A DNA stretch of 64,000 nucleotides from Actinostola sp. cb2023 (GCA_033675265.1 JAUJYZ010001134.1:1-64000), one strand, 5' to 3'; counted from the first letter of the stretch, positions 1 through 12,571 are shown. Notes: a model not told the origin generated them from the letters alone. Numbers and translations are program-made.

Positions 1-741
1 CTTTTGGAGCATTGGCAGCAATATAATCCCATGCACCATAGAATGAGGCAGACTCTCCTCCATGTATGAACTTCAGTGCCTTTTCAGATTCTTTTTCTTC
101 TTCTGTATCTTGTGCTTGAACTGGAGTCACTTATCATTGTTTTAGAGGTACTGTTTGCTCTCTCTTTTAGATTTTGAGAATTGCTTGCTATCCAATCCAA
201 GTGCTGAAACCATGCATTTAAGCTGCTCCAATTGTTGTGTCACAGCCACACAACTTCCCTTCCAATTCCTTCACTTGTGCCTCAGACCTCTGCAATGTAC
301 TTCGTAGTTCGAAGAGTTCATTATCTGAAGAAAATGAGGGAGAACAATATGAGACATTGATTGTATGTTATGGATTTCTAAACACCATACACTGCACAAC
401 AAAAACTTATTTTTTCTTTCACGCAATCCAAATCTATTGAATGACTTCATATAAATGCCCTTACCTTTTTCTCTTAACTTGTACTGAGCCTCTACTTCGG
501 AATTTAAAAGCCGATCTTCGCGTTCCTTCAAACACGATTCCTTAGTCTTGAGTTCATCTTCAACACGATGCTCCTCTTCGAGTAGTTTTCTCTTTCTTGT
601 GTTCAGTTGGTAAACTCTAGACGACTCCCAAAAAGGATTCAGTTGTTTCTGTGTATTACAGCGACCCTTGTGTCCGGCAAGCTTCGAGCATTTGCGACTT
701 TGTTTGCACAAAACTTCTTCAAAGGTACTTTGAGTCGCCAT
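1..741 (-). CDS. 5' part of a coiled-coil protein gene (runs off the left edge)
   Basis: Exon 1 runs from the ATG at 741 to a GTAAG donor after 465. Its product starts with a Cys/His-rich head (CKQSRKC, then GHKGRC), followed by FWESSRVYQLNTRKRK and a long charged helix (EEEHRVEDELKTKES, REDRLL) typical of a coiled coil. A second exon begins at 324 after a strong pyrimidine tract ending TTCTTCAG; joined in phase it continues the helix with LFELRSTLQRSEAQVKELEG. Its 3' end is unclear, because two frames are plausible around 200-260. A third open segment begins near 120 (QAQDTEEEKESEKALKF) and is still open at base 1. The function is not recognised. The Cys/His head could bind zinc, which is inference. 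Exons 1 and 2 are well supported by splice signals and phase; exon 3 less so. Confidence 0.6.
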
Positions 742-3238
742 CTTGAATCACACACCAAAGTAGTTTCACTTTCGCCGTTTCTCTTCATTCTCTCCTTGAC
801 AATTATGAGTCAAACTTATGTCTTTTCGATTGAATACATTTGTAATTAAAACTTTGACTGGATAATAGTTCAATCGAGCTTATTTCCAAAGAGATATTAA
901 GGTAAATAGAAGGAAATTTTGCGAAAATCGCGAACTCATCGGAATAACTCGTCGAATTGTGATTTCCTCCGGGGTACCCAAAGTTAAACAAAGACTTGTA
1001 CGTCCCCTACCCTCCCCACCCATAAAAGTGCAGTTTTGTCTCAAATCCAGGCCTCTGGAAATCAGTATTTGATTGAATGTGGGTTGTGTAAATCGCCATA
1101 AACGGACCTGAAATGTACATATTCCTATCCAATTGAGGTTTCTATCGACCCTTATATAGTTTTTTATTTCAAATTAGACACAATCAGAGCTCTCTACACA
1201 TATTTATAAGCTCTAAAAGAGCACAGCACTTGGGAGAAGCCGACCATGAAAAAAGACGCCATACATTGTTCAGTCGATATCACGTGACCCATAACATAGC
1301 AACGGGAGAAAAGAGCATAGCAACTGACCAACGTGTATGTTACGTTAATCTTTAGTTTAACTGAACTCAGAGAAGCGATTCAATGCGTGGGCGAAATGGA
1401 GTATCGAACGGTAACTAGAAGCGATGATCGTTCGATTGGATCCGATCGTTCCAATAAACTCAGTTCATGACCGATACTCCATTATATACATTGATGATTG
1501 ATATAAAAGTATAAACGAATCCGTATAAACAGATTTAACATGAGAACGTCAAACAACAACGCATTCATAACGATAACTTTGATGTTTTCGGTTTGTTTAC
1601 GGTTTTTGTTTACGCTAAAGTTCAGGTTGTTGCTAGGTATGCTTCGTATCTTTTGGAAGATTTCACAAGAGAAAACCTTCCAATGATCAAAATGAACTCA
1701 CAAGAATCCACTCACAATCATATCAGTGGATTCAACTTAAGTTTCCCTGCGAGTAGTCAGTTTGTTTTCTAGGGTAAACTTAAGTGAGCTTCATGCAGTG
1801 TGATATCATATACTTTATATTTCAAATTTTCTAAGCTGAACACAGTTATTACAAACTATTGATGATGAACTGACTTTATTAGAAAAACAACATAACGAGG
1901 AGTATATCATACTCTTCGTACTATGAAGCTAAGTGAAAAGTTTCACTAATGTTTATTAAGTCTACACGGTGGACCTTTGAGATGCGCATGACTCGTATGA
2001 CCTTTGATACCCATGACCGTACAACTGATGAATAATTTTATGCGTGGGCGAATTGGCATGGGCGAAATGGTCCTTGGGCGAAATGACTGGATACCAGTTC
2101 TTCCAAGAATATAGTATATAGCTATATATGGTGCATTATGGGTAATGAATGCGCACGGTTCAAAGTACCAAAGTGTCGACTAGTGTGCTTAAGAGCGACT
2201 CCGCGTAAATATCAAAGGGTTCGTGACAGAGAAGAAAAATCCATTTCCCTCAAACTTTGCAAGATGAGAGCCCCTTGGGTGCTGATCATGGAAAAATAAA
2301 TTTGACTTTGATCGAGGAAATATTTTTGCACTTAGCGGACTTTTTGCCTCCGACCCTCGTCGAGCACAAAAATCGGACCTGAAAATAGGACCAACTTAGA
2401 GGCTCTGCGCGAGCAAACTAAACTATCAAGCAAACAACGAATACTGTAAAGTCTTTACACATCATATCCCCTGTGGATAACTGTTATCAGATCGTGATTT
2501 CATTAAAAACATAATATCTGAGAGTATTTTGACATTTGATACTGTAAACAACAAGTATTTGACATCACACTTTCAACGGCTAAAAAACCGTCCTGTTATA
2601 TGAATGTGGTTAAAATGGATATTTTTTTCTGGAAAGAGCAATGATTTTACTTCCAAAATCTGAAATAAAATTTTGGGGTAAATAAAAACGAGAGCGCTGG
2701 GAAAGTTGCAAAAATCCAGATTTCGAGTGTAAAATTGACCCCTGACCTGACTGGCGAGTAAGCGACTTTTCACACTGACGGCTGGTATTTTTATTTCTCT
2801 TTTATTTCGCTTATTTGTGGAAACTCGTGTAAGATCACATCCAAAACCAAATTAGATCTCATTATAACTGTTAATACTGAAGATTCGTGCTCATAAATGA
2901 ACTTTTTCTGGAATTTTAGCGACTTTGTTGTGTATTGGATGGTTGAAGCGAGACACAAACTGGAATGAAATCTACCTTAGAACGGCAATAAACTCGCAGC
3001 TATAGATCAGATTAAGCTATATAATAGACCTACGTCTTCCTAAATGAAAAAAGAACCATTAAATGCCTTCTAAAGCGTAAAACATTCATCTCCACGTGCC
3101 ACAACAGTAACAACACAAACACACAACTGTCACAAGTGATAACCGCTAATCTACCACAGGCTACCCGGTCTATTCGTATCTGTGCAGACACTCCCCTCCT
3201 CTTGCCCAATGAATTGGATATTCTGTTTCTTAGATATA
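742..3238. other. Non-coding interval with short repeats
   Basis: I see no supported gene here; the short ORFs have no coding character or splice context. It holds a short inverted repeat at about 1736-1786 (ACTTAAGTTTCCC facing GGGTAAACTTAAGT) and scattered copies of GGGCGAAATGG, listed separately. Confidence 0.5.
1385..2085. repeat. Dispersed GGGCGAAATGG motif
   Basis: The block GCGTGGGCGAAATGG occurs at about 1385-1399. Three further variants lie within 45 bases at 2042-2085 (GGGCGAATTGG, GGGCGAAATGG, GGGCGAAATGA). The origin is unknown; it may be the remnant of a longer degenerate tandem repeat. Confidence 0.4.
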
Positions 3239-3469
3239 CAGTCAATGTCATTAACGTTGTCCAGCTAAAAAGAGACAACACGTGCACAATAATTGCTCCT
3301 ATACTATATAAAATATATATTTTTAAACGCGCGCAAAACGAATATTTGATCGGACACGTGATATTTATAAGAATAAGAATAAGAATAAGAATAAGAATAA
3401 TAAGAATGGAAATGAGAATAAGAATAAAAATAAGAATAAGAATATAATAAGAATAATATAAGAATAATA

Positions 3470-3500
<31 letters not shown>

Positions 3501-3545
3501 AAGAAATTGGATCTTATACAGCGTATTTCGCATTGTCTCAATGCG
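3239..3545. repeat. Left arm of an older inverted-repeat element split by the Academ-like transposon
   Basis: The segment starting CAGTCAATGTCATTAACGTT at 3239 continues through GTCCAGCTAAA. Its reverse complement is found at about 12505-12541. Removing the 3555-12440 transposon leaves a roughly 400-bp element with TIRs of about 36 bp. The arm also contains the AAG/AATAAG microsatellite. No TSD of its own could be defined. Confidence 0.55.
3368..3505. repeat. AATAAG / AAG microsatellite
   Basis: An imperfect run of AATAAG hexamers grades into a pure AAG run of about 30 bases near 3475-3505. Apparent ORFs on both strands here (poly-Leu/Ile or Arg-Ile) are low-complexity artefacts. Confidence 0.85.
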
Positions 3546-3554
3546 CTTTACAAC

Positions 3555-3642
3555 TAGTCTCCCTCGCATCCGTTCTTAGTTCCGTCACGCAACGCGCTCG
3601 CAACACAAACGGCTGCTAACATGAGCCAAACATTCCATTCCC
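3555..3642 (+). repeat. Left TIR of the Academ-like element
   Basis: 88 bp identical in inverse to 12353-12440. It begins TAGTCTCC and is preceded by TSD copy CTTTACAAC at 3546-3554. Confidence 0.95.
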
Positions 3643-3817
3643 TTTGTTGAAGCTCAGCTGAGCTCAGCCAATCAGTTGAATGGTATTGTTCGATCAAAAC
3701 CAATCAGAATTCAGATATGACGTCAAATTCCCGCGAAATAAAACTAAACATGATCCTAGTTGAAATTGACATGTTTGAGATGTGTGTAACTACGGCATGG
3801 CTTAGACTTCGTGGAGC

Positions 3818-6800
3818 ATGAATGAAACCCCCAGAAAAGTGACCGAAAGCGGGGGAAAATGCTATCTCTGCTCGACATTGTGTTTTCCAAATAACAAAAT
3901 CTTTATTTTCGGAAAAAGCTCTGTAAATATTTCGGGTCTTCTCAGTGCTGCCATCGATGAAGTAAGCAAATTCTCACAAAGTGACGACTTATTCGTTTGC
4001 AAGAACGCGTGTTACCAACTTCTTTTGAAGTTCAAACGATCGTCAGAAAAACTTGCAAGCATCAAGGAGAAAGTTAAGGCAAAATTTGAGAGTGAAGGTC
4101 AAGTGAGGACCAAGAGATTACGACGTTCAGAAGAACAGCTAGAGAGGGAACCACAGCGTTCGCGACCGAGTTTGTCACCTATAAGAGGAAATTCCAGAGC
4201 TGCTAAATCACTTCAGTTTTATGATTCTACCACTTCTACTTCTTCGCTTCGTTCTTCTACAGACTCTGATCCGTCTACAGAGCAGTATATCCCTTTGTAC
4301 GATAGCTGTAATCTACGAACCTTGTCTGAACTGCCTACTTCGAGTACTGTTTTTACTCCAGTGGTAAAGTTTCCGGTAATACCCGAGGCCGAGATACGAA
4401 CGTCTACGTTGCCTTTACCGTGCATCACATCTACTCCGAACTCTTCCATTACAAAGAGAACGGGCACAACAGAGGTTTCAGGATGTAAAGTGAAGATGAG
4501 CATCAATTATGCCTGCAAAACTGTGAATAAGATCCTCGATGTTAGATACGAAGCACTGGGGAAGGCGTTATTCCATGGTCCTCCATCGCGTATAGCCACT
4601 GCTGTCATCAGGTGTGAACCAGTCCGTAAGGAGGTTGTAAAAAAGATCCTTGGCATCGTAAAGAACGAAGTAGATGACCTGTGTTCAAGGCAGAAACCGT
4701 CAATGTTAAGAAAATCTGGCAAGGATGACCTGATGAAATTCGATATGCAGTTGCTGTGCCAAGAGTGGATGAGTAAAGCTCCTCTATTTTACTCCTTTCT
4801 GCTTACTTGTGCTTCTTCCAAGAATACATCGAATACTACTCTGAATTGGTTTCCAAGCATTGCCGTTGCTGGTTCTGTTCTTCTTAAGCAAAGGAATAAA
4901 GCAATGAGTGCGACTGCTAATGTGTTGGGAATTCTTCTCAAGACCAAGTCAATAGAGGTATATATAGTGTACTTGTCAATTAATTATTGTCATTTTCTCC
5001 AAATACATGTATGATAAAACGTAAAAAACATAGTTTTCACAAAATAATTTAAGAAATGATACCTTTTTATAGATACAAAATTAACTTTCATCTTGCAATA
5101 AACCGGGGGGGTACTAGTAGGGGGTACATGCAATATGCTATATGCAGTATTCATAAGTCTCATAAGAAAACCTTTTAGCATGCTGGTACATCATATCGTA
5201 TCAGTATGCCCATTCATACAAACAACCCAACCTGTGGCAGGTCGTAAGTGACGCAATGTTATTGTGTTGATGTTCCAACTAATTTTACACTATTTGATTA
5301 ATATTTGATTCTCTGTTCATTATTAGGCCAACTTCGCAAGACTGACCAAGTTAAAAGTGACTTGTGCAAACAAGACAGTACTTGCAAAGTTAGACAGTCT
5401 TGGTGAGAACCATACCTTTAACCTAGAAAAAGTCCAAGACAGAATCACTCATGAAAATACCCTTGTGAAGGAAAAAAGTGAAACCCTTGATGTCCTGAAA
5501 TCAAATCATGCTTCACAAGCTGTCAGCTATTCTTCAAATTTTACTGACATTCTAAAGGCACACAGTGAATTGCAAGACATCAAGAAGTCATCCCATCCTG
5601 GATACATTATTGCATTTGACAATATTGACATTCAGCTGCTAAGGAAGAGTATGACCCTTTCTGCCCAAAACAGAATCTTTCACTGGGTGAACCACAAGAT
5701 GGTTATTAGTCGTGTCTCTGGCTGCATGCTACCAGCAAAAGGACTAAAAGCAGAATTGCTTGATATTCCTAATTTGAAGTTTTTTCCAAGTATTGAGGAC
5801 CACCAACAGCAGAGGATCAACTATGCAACTCTTGTTGCCAGAATGCTGGTTCAGTACTTTGATGTTTATGAGCCCTTGCAGAGTGCATGTATACAGCACA
5901 TCCCTCACAAGTATACAAATGAAATGTCGCAGAAGTCATCAAAGGTACATTTGCTAATATGTAATTAATAACTTTGATCTTAATTATCAATATAGCTACT
6001 ATACAACAGGTGTGGGGGTCATCATGTACATGTAATTATGGGCATGCTGGCCAAGGCTAATTATTGTGAAAAAGCATCAAAATCATCTTACTGTGCTGCG
6101 TGTTGTACCGCTGCCACTTAGATAAAGTTTTAGATAAGTTTTTGACATCTTTTTGACAACTTTGAATTGTACTTTTTACCATTCACCAATCAGCTTTTAG
6201 CGGCAGTAGTGATAGACACAGTTTCTAATTAGCGTGTTATTACGAACTCTGCCCATCACCGTATCAAAGTAAGCCCCTAAAAGCTGATTGTGAATGGTAA
6301 AAGTACAAATCAAAGTTGTCAAAAAGATGTCAAAAACTTATCTAAAACTTTATCTAAGTGGCAACGGTACGACGCGCAGCACAGAAATTCCTTACAAACC
6401 ATTTACTTTTATTTTTACCTACACTGTATTGCTAAGGTAAAGTAGTAAACCTGTATTTAAGCAGGGTTGTCCTTTCAGTGAATATAACAACTGTTATCAA
6501 TAGGAAAAACCTAAATAAAATATAATAATAATAATAATAATAATAAGGGTTTTAACATTTTATTCCACTAGGTTCCACTTGGAGTTCTCTTCAAAAATGA
6601 AAACCTGAATGATGATATGCTGGATATCCTGAAGAAATTCCAGTCTTATCTCCCCAGAAGTAGTGATGGTGGCTATGATGGTCAACTATTTGCAGGTGAC
6701 CAGTTAACGGTTGAAAGAGCCATTAATGTAATAGCATCAGTAGCTAATGGGCACTCACCAGAGGATCGATTAGAGGGGATTACCTTGCAACTTGGAGATT

Positions 6801-8982
6801 GGCATGCTGGTGTCAAGTTATTGTCTGTAAGTACTTTTTAATCCTTAGAGGAGAACTGAAGCCAAACTTTATCTGAACTCAGGCTCATTGTTTCTCTAAT
6901 TAATTCCTTTCTACTATCTACTATTTTGTAAATGGACAACGTTTTTGAATACAGGTGTATGTATATTATTATTATTATTATATACACAATAATATTGCTT
7001 GATTTCATTAGACGTCACTTCCGGTGTCGTGAGGAATTTTCATCAGCTGAATTGCAACTTTTCAATAGAATACTCTCTGCTTGATAGCACATGGAGGGCA
7101 GTGTTTGCCCGTCATTTGAAGCGAATAATGAGATTCAAGGAGTTTTAACAGCTGATTGAAACCAAGCAATTGAGTATTTTATAATACTTTTGTAAAATGT
7201 TCATTCAGTTGATATTTTGTTGCAACCTGGTGTACATGTACAGCTGTCCTTTGATATAGAAGTTATGGGTAGTGTACGTATACAACCAATCAGCTGAGCT
7301 TACATTATATTGCATATAATAATAATAATATAAAAATTGGTATATTACGCACGATTTTATTGGTTGAGAGCCATGTGTTATTAGAGGACAGACACACAGA
7401 TGACGTCATTACAATCTAACGCACACTCATTGGCTGAAACTTTGAATGACGTCATCACAAATCGCCATCTTGGAAATTTGCTGAAATTTGCTGAAACCGT
7501 CGCTGAAACCTCAGTTGCTGTTTTAGCGATTTTGTGACTACAAAATTACTTTTTTGAGGTACTTTTTCAAACTACTCGACTTCGTCTCGTGGCATACTTT
7601 TTTGTTCTCACCACATTTTGACGTCATCTGTGCATCTATAAGAGTACAGACGCACAGGAAAATGGAATCTATTTGTTAAATAATATTGTATAACACACGG
7701 ATGCAAATAAATTAATGTTCTCATTTTACAGCAGTTTAAATCTTCTTTTTTCAATTTTAGCTGATATACAGCAGATGTTTTAGTGGAAAGTCAGATGGAG
7801 ACAACTGCACCCTCTTTTCTGATCGCACCCTCATCAATTGTCGAAATGTCACTGGAGATCCTCATTCTTCGTACAGACCCAACAGGGACTTTCTCCAGTT
7901 AGTACTGAAATCAAGGGTTATTGCTGCAGCTAAGAATGCTTTGGGTTTTGACAGCAAATCAGGTATGCCCTCGAAGTATCCGCTACCCCCAAACTTGGAA
8001 TCAGCAGCTGAGAAACAGAAGTATTTGATGCATGTGTCAACTGCAATTGTTGATGAATTCATTTTTGAAAGTGGTCAAGTCAACCAGCTTGTCAACAGTG
8101 TCCTAACTGCACAAGAGAGGGAGGACATAGTGAACCAACAAGAACTGACTGATGATGGAAGGTTCCCTTGCAGATTTGAAGGATGCCCGAGTTCCTTCAA
8201 ATATAATGGCAAGAGTAGAAGGAATCATGAATTGACACACAATCCTCCCCCAGATATTCCTGACCAGCCAAATTCAATGCCCCCTTCCAAGCCCAAGTTA
8301 TCCCTGAAGAAAGATACAGTTGATGATGACGTATTTAACTATAACTGTGCACTTTTGGCAGATGGTTTTCTCTTCCTAAACTTCCTTGATGCAGTGAGTG
8401 AGGGAGATGGCACGAGAATCATGCGTCAATACAAGTATATAATGCTTTACTGCAAAGCAGATGGCTCCCATAGTACGAAAATATGCTCTTGAATGCCTGT
8501 ACCAATTTTTCCTAGTTTACTCTTTGTTGTCACCCAGAGACAGTGAACGCTTCATTTGGAACCGATCCGTAAACAATTCTTGTAGAAAGGGTACAAATAT
8601 TCCTTTGGACTTAGATGTTGAACACAGCAACAATTTTATCAAGCAAGCCATTAAAAATCTTGGTCCCAATGTTTCTGAGAATGCCATCTCACGCATCAGT
8701 CATTCTGAAGCTGCAACAAAAACCATCATTGACAACGTAGATGATTCCATACTTAGAGTTGTACGATCGGGGAGACACACCCATGGCTCAGCTGAAAAAG
8801 ATCTCCAGGAACTTTTGAAGAGAGCACAAGACACAGACATATTTACCATACACGAAGGGCGTTCTTATAAGAATTACATTGGCTTCCAAAGAAACAGACT
8901 TGCAGACTTGAATATGTCAGAAATTTTTAAATGGATAAACAAGCACAAGAAATACATTTCACTTGGTGTGCGAGCTAGATAA
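3818..8982 (+). CDS. Transposase-like protein of the Academ-like element (zinc fingers, DUF6589-type core)
   Basis: Four exons with clean GT-AG borders and matching phases: 3818-4957, 5327-5944, 6572-6826 and 7761-8982, for about 1080 residues. The N-terminus has a CYLC...CKNAC Cys cluster (CxxC and CxxxC) that may bind zinc, then basic and Ser-rich linkers. Exon 3 carries GDQLTVER (about residue 629) and GDWHAGVKLL about 35 residues later, motifs I associate with DUF6589 proteins; the acidic residues could be catalytic. Exon 4 has a C2H2 finger (FPCRFEGCPSSF...RRNHELTH), then KADGSH and, one frame over, YALECLYQFFLVYSLL. The frame slips by one base in the A-run at 8478-8481, so this copy is either broken or carries an assembly error. 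The start is the first ATG upstream of the Cys cluster. The transposase role is inferred from position inside the TIRs. Confidence 0.75.
6091..6384. mobile_element. Hairpin MITE in intron 3 of the transposase gene
   Basis: Two arms of about 120 bp are inverted copies. The left begins CTGTGCTGCGTGTTGTACCG and the right, read inverted, CTGTGCTGCGCGTCGTACCG. Both share the CACTTAGATAAAG and ATTCACCAATCAGC-type blocks. No clear TSD. It lies between exons 2 and 3, so it should be spliced out. Confidence 0.7.
6518..6546. repeat. AAT microsatellite
   Basis: A pure run of AAT units in the intron just before the exon at 6572. Confidence 0.8.
7300..7700. repeat. Possible degenerate inverted-repeat element
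   Basis: CACAGATGACGTCA near 7395 is matched in inverse near 7618-7635 (TGACGTCATCTGTG), with further weak symmetry around it. It lies in the intron before 7761. The borders are not defined. Confidence 0.35.
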
Positions 8983-9985
8983 TAACTGTGATTTTATAAT
9001 TAGTGTAATTTACAAGCATGCACTGGCTTCCGTGCGCGAGCGACAAAACATACTATTATGTTTATAAATACACTATCTGAGAAATTATTTCTGTAACACT
9101 TTAACGAGTTGTTTTGGTTTGTAACACGAAATCCTTACTTCAGGCCCACATTTTAAAAGGTTCATTAAGCCACGTCATTGTACTTTTTTGTATTTTGGTT
9201 GTCTGCATTTTCTTCAAGTTCATAATTTCATGAATTTGAAAGTCGATTATCAAAATCCACCATTTTAAAAACTCTTTGATGCTCAACATTTTGGTTACTA
9301 TGGAAACGGTAATTTTCACATGTAGCAGTATTTCAAATTACACTGAAATATCACTGCTCTCAACCAATCAAATTATATAAATTTATCAGATACCGTAGTT
9401 ATATATTTATAACAATATAAATATACATGTCTTATATATTGACCATACAAAATACTTTGTATACTTATTTCTATTAGTTAATGTTATAAAATTGGTGTCC
9501 ATCCATGTACAATAATAATCATTTAATTTGTTATATACACAACTAACAATACAACTACATGTATATACTGTATTTACATTTATGTAGTAAAGACAGTATA
9601 GAATATTTACAAGGATCCATTTGGTTGAGATCTTTCTTGACAACCATCATCATGTGTGGCCCTCAAAACATGTTGTCTGTGAAACACAGTTGGACGTCAA
9701 TCGGCCAAAATTAGCCAAGCCTGCTGTTTAGATTGATGGTTGTCTGAAAACAGTAATTTTTGGGGTGGCCGTTCAAATGATAATGGTTGTAATTTCACAA
9801 AAATATGATGATCATAATAATAATAATTGAAATATCTTTCTGGATTTTTTTCTATACTGCACAATAGTAAATAGTTACAAGAAAAGTTTGTGCATCATTG
9901 AACTACACATGATATAATTTGTGTTATTAAAGTGAAATATTTGAGTTTTCCAAATCATCTAAATGCATTGTTTCTTGTCACATGG
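8983..9985. other. Non-coding spacer between the two convergent Academ-like genes
   Basis: AT-rich sequence (about 1 kb) between the stop at 8982 and the helicase stop at 9986. It probably holds the 3' UTRs and polyadenylation signals of both genes. I see no protein-coding signal. Confidence 0.5.
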
Positions 9986-12265
9986 TCAGTCTAGATGAAC
10001 TCTTTCCAGAGTTTCAAGTACAGTGGAAGGTAGCTGTCCATCACGTGAAGTACTTGGTTCTTCTTCAATGACTGACTCTTGTAGTTCTGATATCGATAAA
10101 TTCTCAATTGCCAAATCAAATAAGTCACTATCCTCAACAACAGCCTCCCAGTCTTCAAGGAACATATCGTCCATTTCAAAGTCATTCATTATTTCAGTGC
10201 AATCTTGTATATCAGTGTCTTGAAACTCTTCGTTCAGTATAGAAAGTATTTCGCGAGCATGTGCCATGTCCCAAATCTCAACAAAACTGGATATATCACT
10301 TAAACAAAATAAATGTTCTAAATTATCCAGGACTTGATGTATTTGGACTTCAGAGAACCCCAAAAGAAATGGAATTCCAGTTAGAGTTTTTAAGTCAGTA
10401 TTGGCAGATGTGCTTATCAGTCTCCTTACCAAACTCTTGTGATATGTGATTAGCTTGTTATTCACAAGTTCTCTCTGTTGGGGAGTTATTTCTCTTGATC
10501 TTAGTTGAATTCTTTCTTCTGATGATTTTGATGCAGGATAGGACAGTGTTTTACAGTCTGATGATCCACATTGGCATTTTAAGGCACAATTGTCACAACA
10601 CAAGTGAAGCTCTTTGGAAAAAGTATAATTGTCCTCAAAATGTTTCAGTATGGTTTTCCTTCGACACTGATCAGTCTTGATGTAGGACTTGATGTCACCT
10701 TCAACATGGTTCGTCATTATTCCATTGTACAAAACAAATGCTATAGACTGGGAGCCATCTCTCCCAGCCCGTCCTGTTTCCTGGGTATAGTTCTCTACAT
10801 TCTTAGAAGGTCCAAAATGGATTACCCTTGTGACTGCCTTACAATTGACACCCATGCCAAAAGCTATAGTAGCAATTAACACTCGAAGGGTGCCTTGTTC
10901 TTCAGAGAATGACTGAAGTATGTGTTCCTTATTAGACAATGGAGTACACGAATGCAGCATTTCAATCAAAACGTTTCTGGGATCTGCATCGCCTATGTAC
11001 AAATCATTTGCCAGCATACCTTTGAACGTTGCGTATAGCAATGCACACTGTTTTATTGTCTGGCAGTAGACAATTGTTCTCTCACAGTCTTTCTTCTTAT
11101 ATCTCAACTCCTCGACAAGCCATCCAAAATAGTGCTCCAGATCTGCATCCCTAGGCATGTACTCAACTACATAGGACACATTTTCCTTATGTGGACTTTC
11201 AAAGATTGAATAGGGGTTGTCCATCATTAGAACATCAAATATTGCATCTCTTGTTGCTTTTGTAGCTGTAGCCGTAAGAGCCATCATGTTCACTGAAGGT
11301 GCTAGAGTCCTAAACTCATGAAGACGGGAGTAACAGTCCCTAAATGCTACCAGGTTGTTGGTTGTTGACATACCCCTAAACAAAATAATTAATTCAAAAA
11401 TGAGAATTATTTTCATAATTTTATAGCTCCAATTATTACAATGATTATTCACAGAATGTGAAATTAAAAGTAGAATTTGAAAAGAACACAATGAATGACA
11501 TTATGTAGCAAAATATCAAGATTCAAGTATATTGGCTTGTATATATTTTCAAGACTTTTCTCAGAAATGATCAAGATAGTAATCATGTCTTAATTAAGTG
11601 TCCCCGATTTAGTGTACCACTTGTCGTACGGTAGAAGTCTTGACATATTAATAAAGTTTATGTAAGTGTATAAGCTTATGTATGTAAGCAAGGTCATCAA
11701 ACCGTAGACCGAAGGCTGATTATTTCAGCCTGAAATTGTTACGAATTTTGTCGCCTAGCCTAGAAATTTTAAATTATATTATTTGTGACGCTTACCACTG
11801 TTTGATTACATGTGCTTCATCAATTACCACGGCACAGAGTTTCGACGAGTACGTTGGATTGCTTAGCATAGTTCTCCAGCGTTCGTTATTAATCCATGCC
11901 TCTGGAGTTCCATAAACAACTTGGAAAGCCCCTCTTTCCACTTCTCCATAGTCCTCACTGCATTCGATATCACTAATGCTGATGGCTTTTACACCAACAC
12001 TTCGAAGATACGAGACCTGATCGGCAATAAGGTTGAGCAACGGTGACACAACAACAACTATGTGTCCATGTTGGTTCTCCAAGAAATCAAAAATAAAAGG
12101 TAAAGCTTGAAATACAAGCGATTTTCCAAAGCCTGTTGGAAGATTTACAAATACATCTCTCTCATCTTCGATAAAAGTCCGTATGGCTGTCTTCTGGTGT
12201 AGATTGAACTCCTTAATCTTGAATTTGCTAGCTACTGAAACGAACGCTTCTTCGTAAGCCGCCAT
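9986..12265 (-). CDS. RecQ-type superfamily-II DNA helicase of the Academ-like element
   Basis: Two exons, 12265-11796 and 11375-9986, joined in phase inside a Trp codon (HVIKQW|GMST), give 619 residues with no frame breaks. All core motifs are visible: NLPTGFGKS (Walker A, residues 41-49), VVVSPLLNLI, VIDEAH (DEAH at 149-152), ALTATAT (189-195), TIVYCQ, IATIAFGMGV and YTQETGRAGRDG (GRAGRDG at 358-364). A zinc-binding RecQ-Ct Cys cluster follows (CCDNC, CQCGSSDC). RecQ helicases unwind DNA 3' to 5' using ATP. In this element it presumably helps process transposition intermediates or gap repair, which is inference. It converges with the transposase gene. The start is the in-frame ATG at 12265 (MAAYEEAF); an upstream TTG is not needed. 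It contrasts with the frameshifted transposase gene in being intact. Confidence 0.93.
11587..11695 (+). repeat. LINE/SINE-like 3' tail, copy 1
   Basis: TTAAGTGTCCCCGATTTAGTGTACCACTTGTCGTACGG...TTAATAAAGTTTATGTA is shared, with small changes, with 35128-35215. Both end in TATGTA-type repeats after an AATAAA signal, as in the tail of a non-LTR element. It lies in the helicase intron (11376-11795). Confidence 0.6.
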
Positions 12266-12352
12266 TTTGTTGTCATGCTTCAAAGATAACAGCGCGAAGT
12301 GGCGCGAAGTAGTTTTCGATTTTGCAACTAGAGCCGTGATTGGCTTAGCCTC

Positions 12353-12440
12353 GGGAATGGAATGTTTGGCTCATGTTAGCAGCCGTTTGTGTTGCGAGCG
12401 CGTTGCGTGACGGAACTAAGAACGGATGCGAGGGAGACTA
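12353..12440 (-). repeat. Right TIR of the Academ-like element
   Basis: Perfect inverted copy of 3555-3642. It ends GGAGACTA and is followed by TSD copy CTTTACAAC at 12441-12449. Confidence 0.95.
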
Positions 12441-12449
12441 CTTTACAAC

Positions 12450-12541
12450 CGGTGGAGGACTTTTCCGGGCTGCATAAGCAGCCGAGCAGCTTATTGTAGT
12501 ATTAACCTCTTTTAGCTGGACAACGTTAATGACATTGACTG
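12450..12541. repeat. Right arm of the older inverted-repeat element split by the Academ-like transposon
   Basis: It ends in the reverse complement of CAGTCAATGTCATTAACGTT (12520-12541) and pairs with the arm at 3239. The end lies about 30 bp from the stop codon of the fused kinase-MULE gene. Confidence 0.55.
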
Positions 12542-12571
12542 TCTAAAATATTATGTAGTCTAGCGATTGTT

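Larger units (their letters stand above)
3555..12440. mobile_element. Academ/AcademH-like DNA transposon, complete, with 9-bp TSD
   Basis: The ends are readable to the base. CTTTACAAC lies at 3546-3554 and again at 12441-12449 as a 9-bp TSD. The element starts TAGTCTCCCTCGCATCCGTT and ends with its reverse complement; 88 bases of TIR match perfectly. It is 8886 bp long and holds two convergent genes: a transposase-like protein on + (3818-8982) and a RecQ-type helicase on - (12265-9986). Academ transposons that carry a superfamily-II helicase (AcademH) are known from animals and fungi, and I recall 9-10-bp TSDs for them. The assignment rests on that combination plus GDQLTVER/GDWHA motifs like those of DUF6589 proteins. 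Perfect TIRs suggest recent movement. Confidence 0.85.

Noticed and set aside
3030..3569. Long minus-strand ORF with poly-Leu/Ile and its plus-strand partner
   Set aside because: Both are translations of the AAG/AATAAG microsatellite and show no splice or family support.
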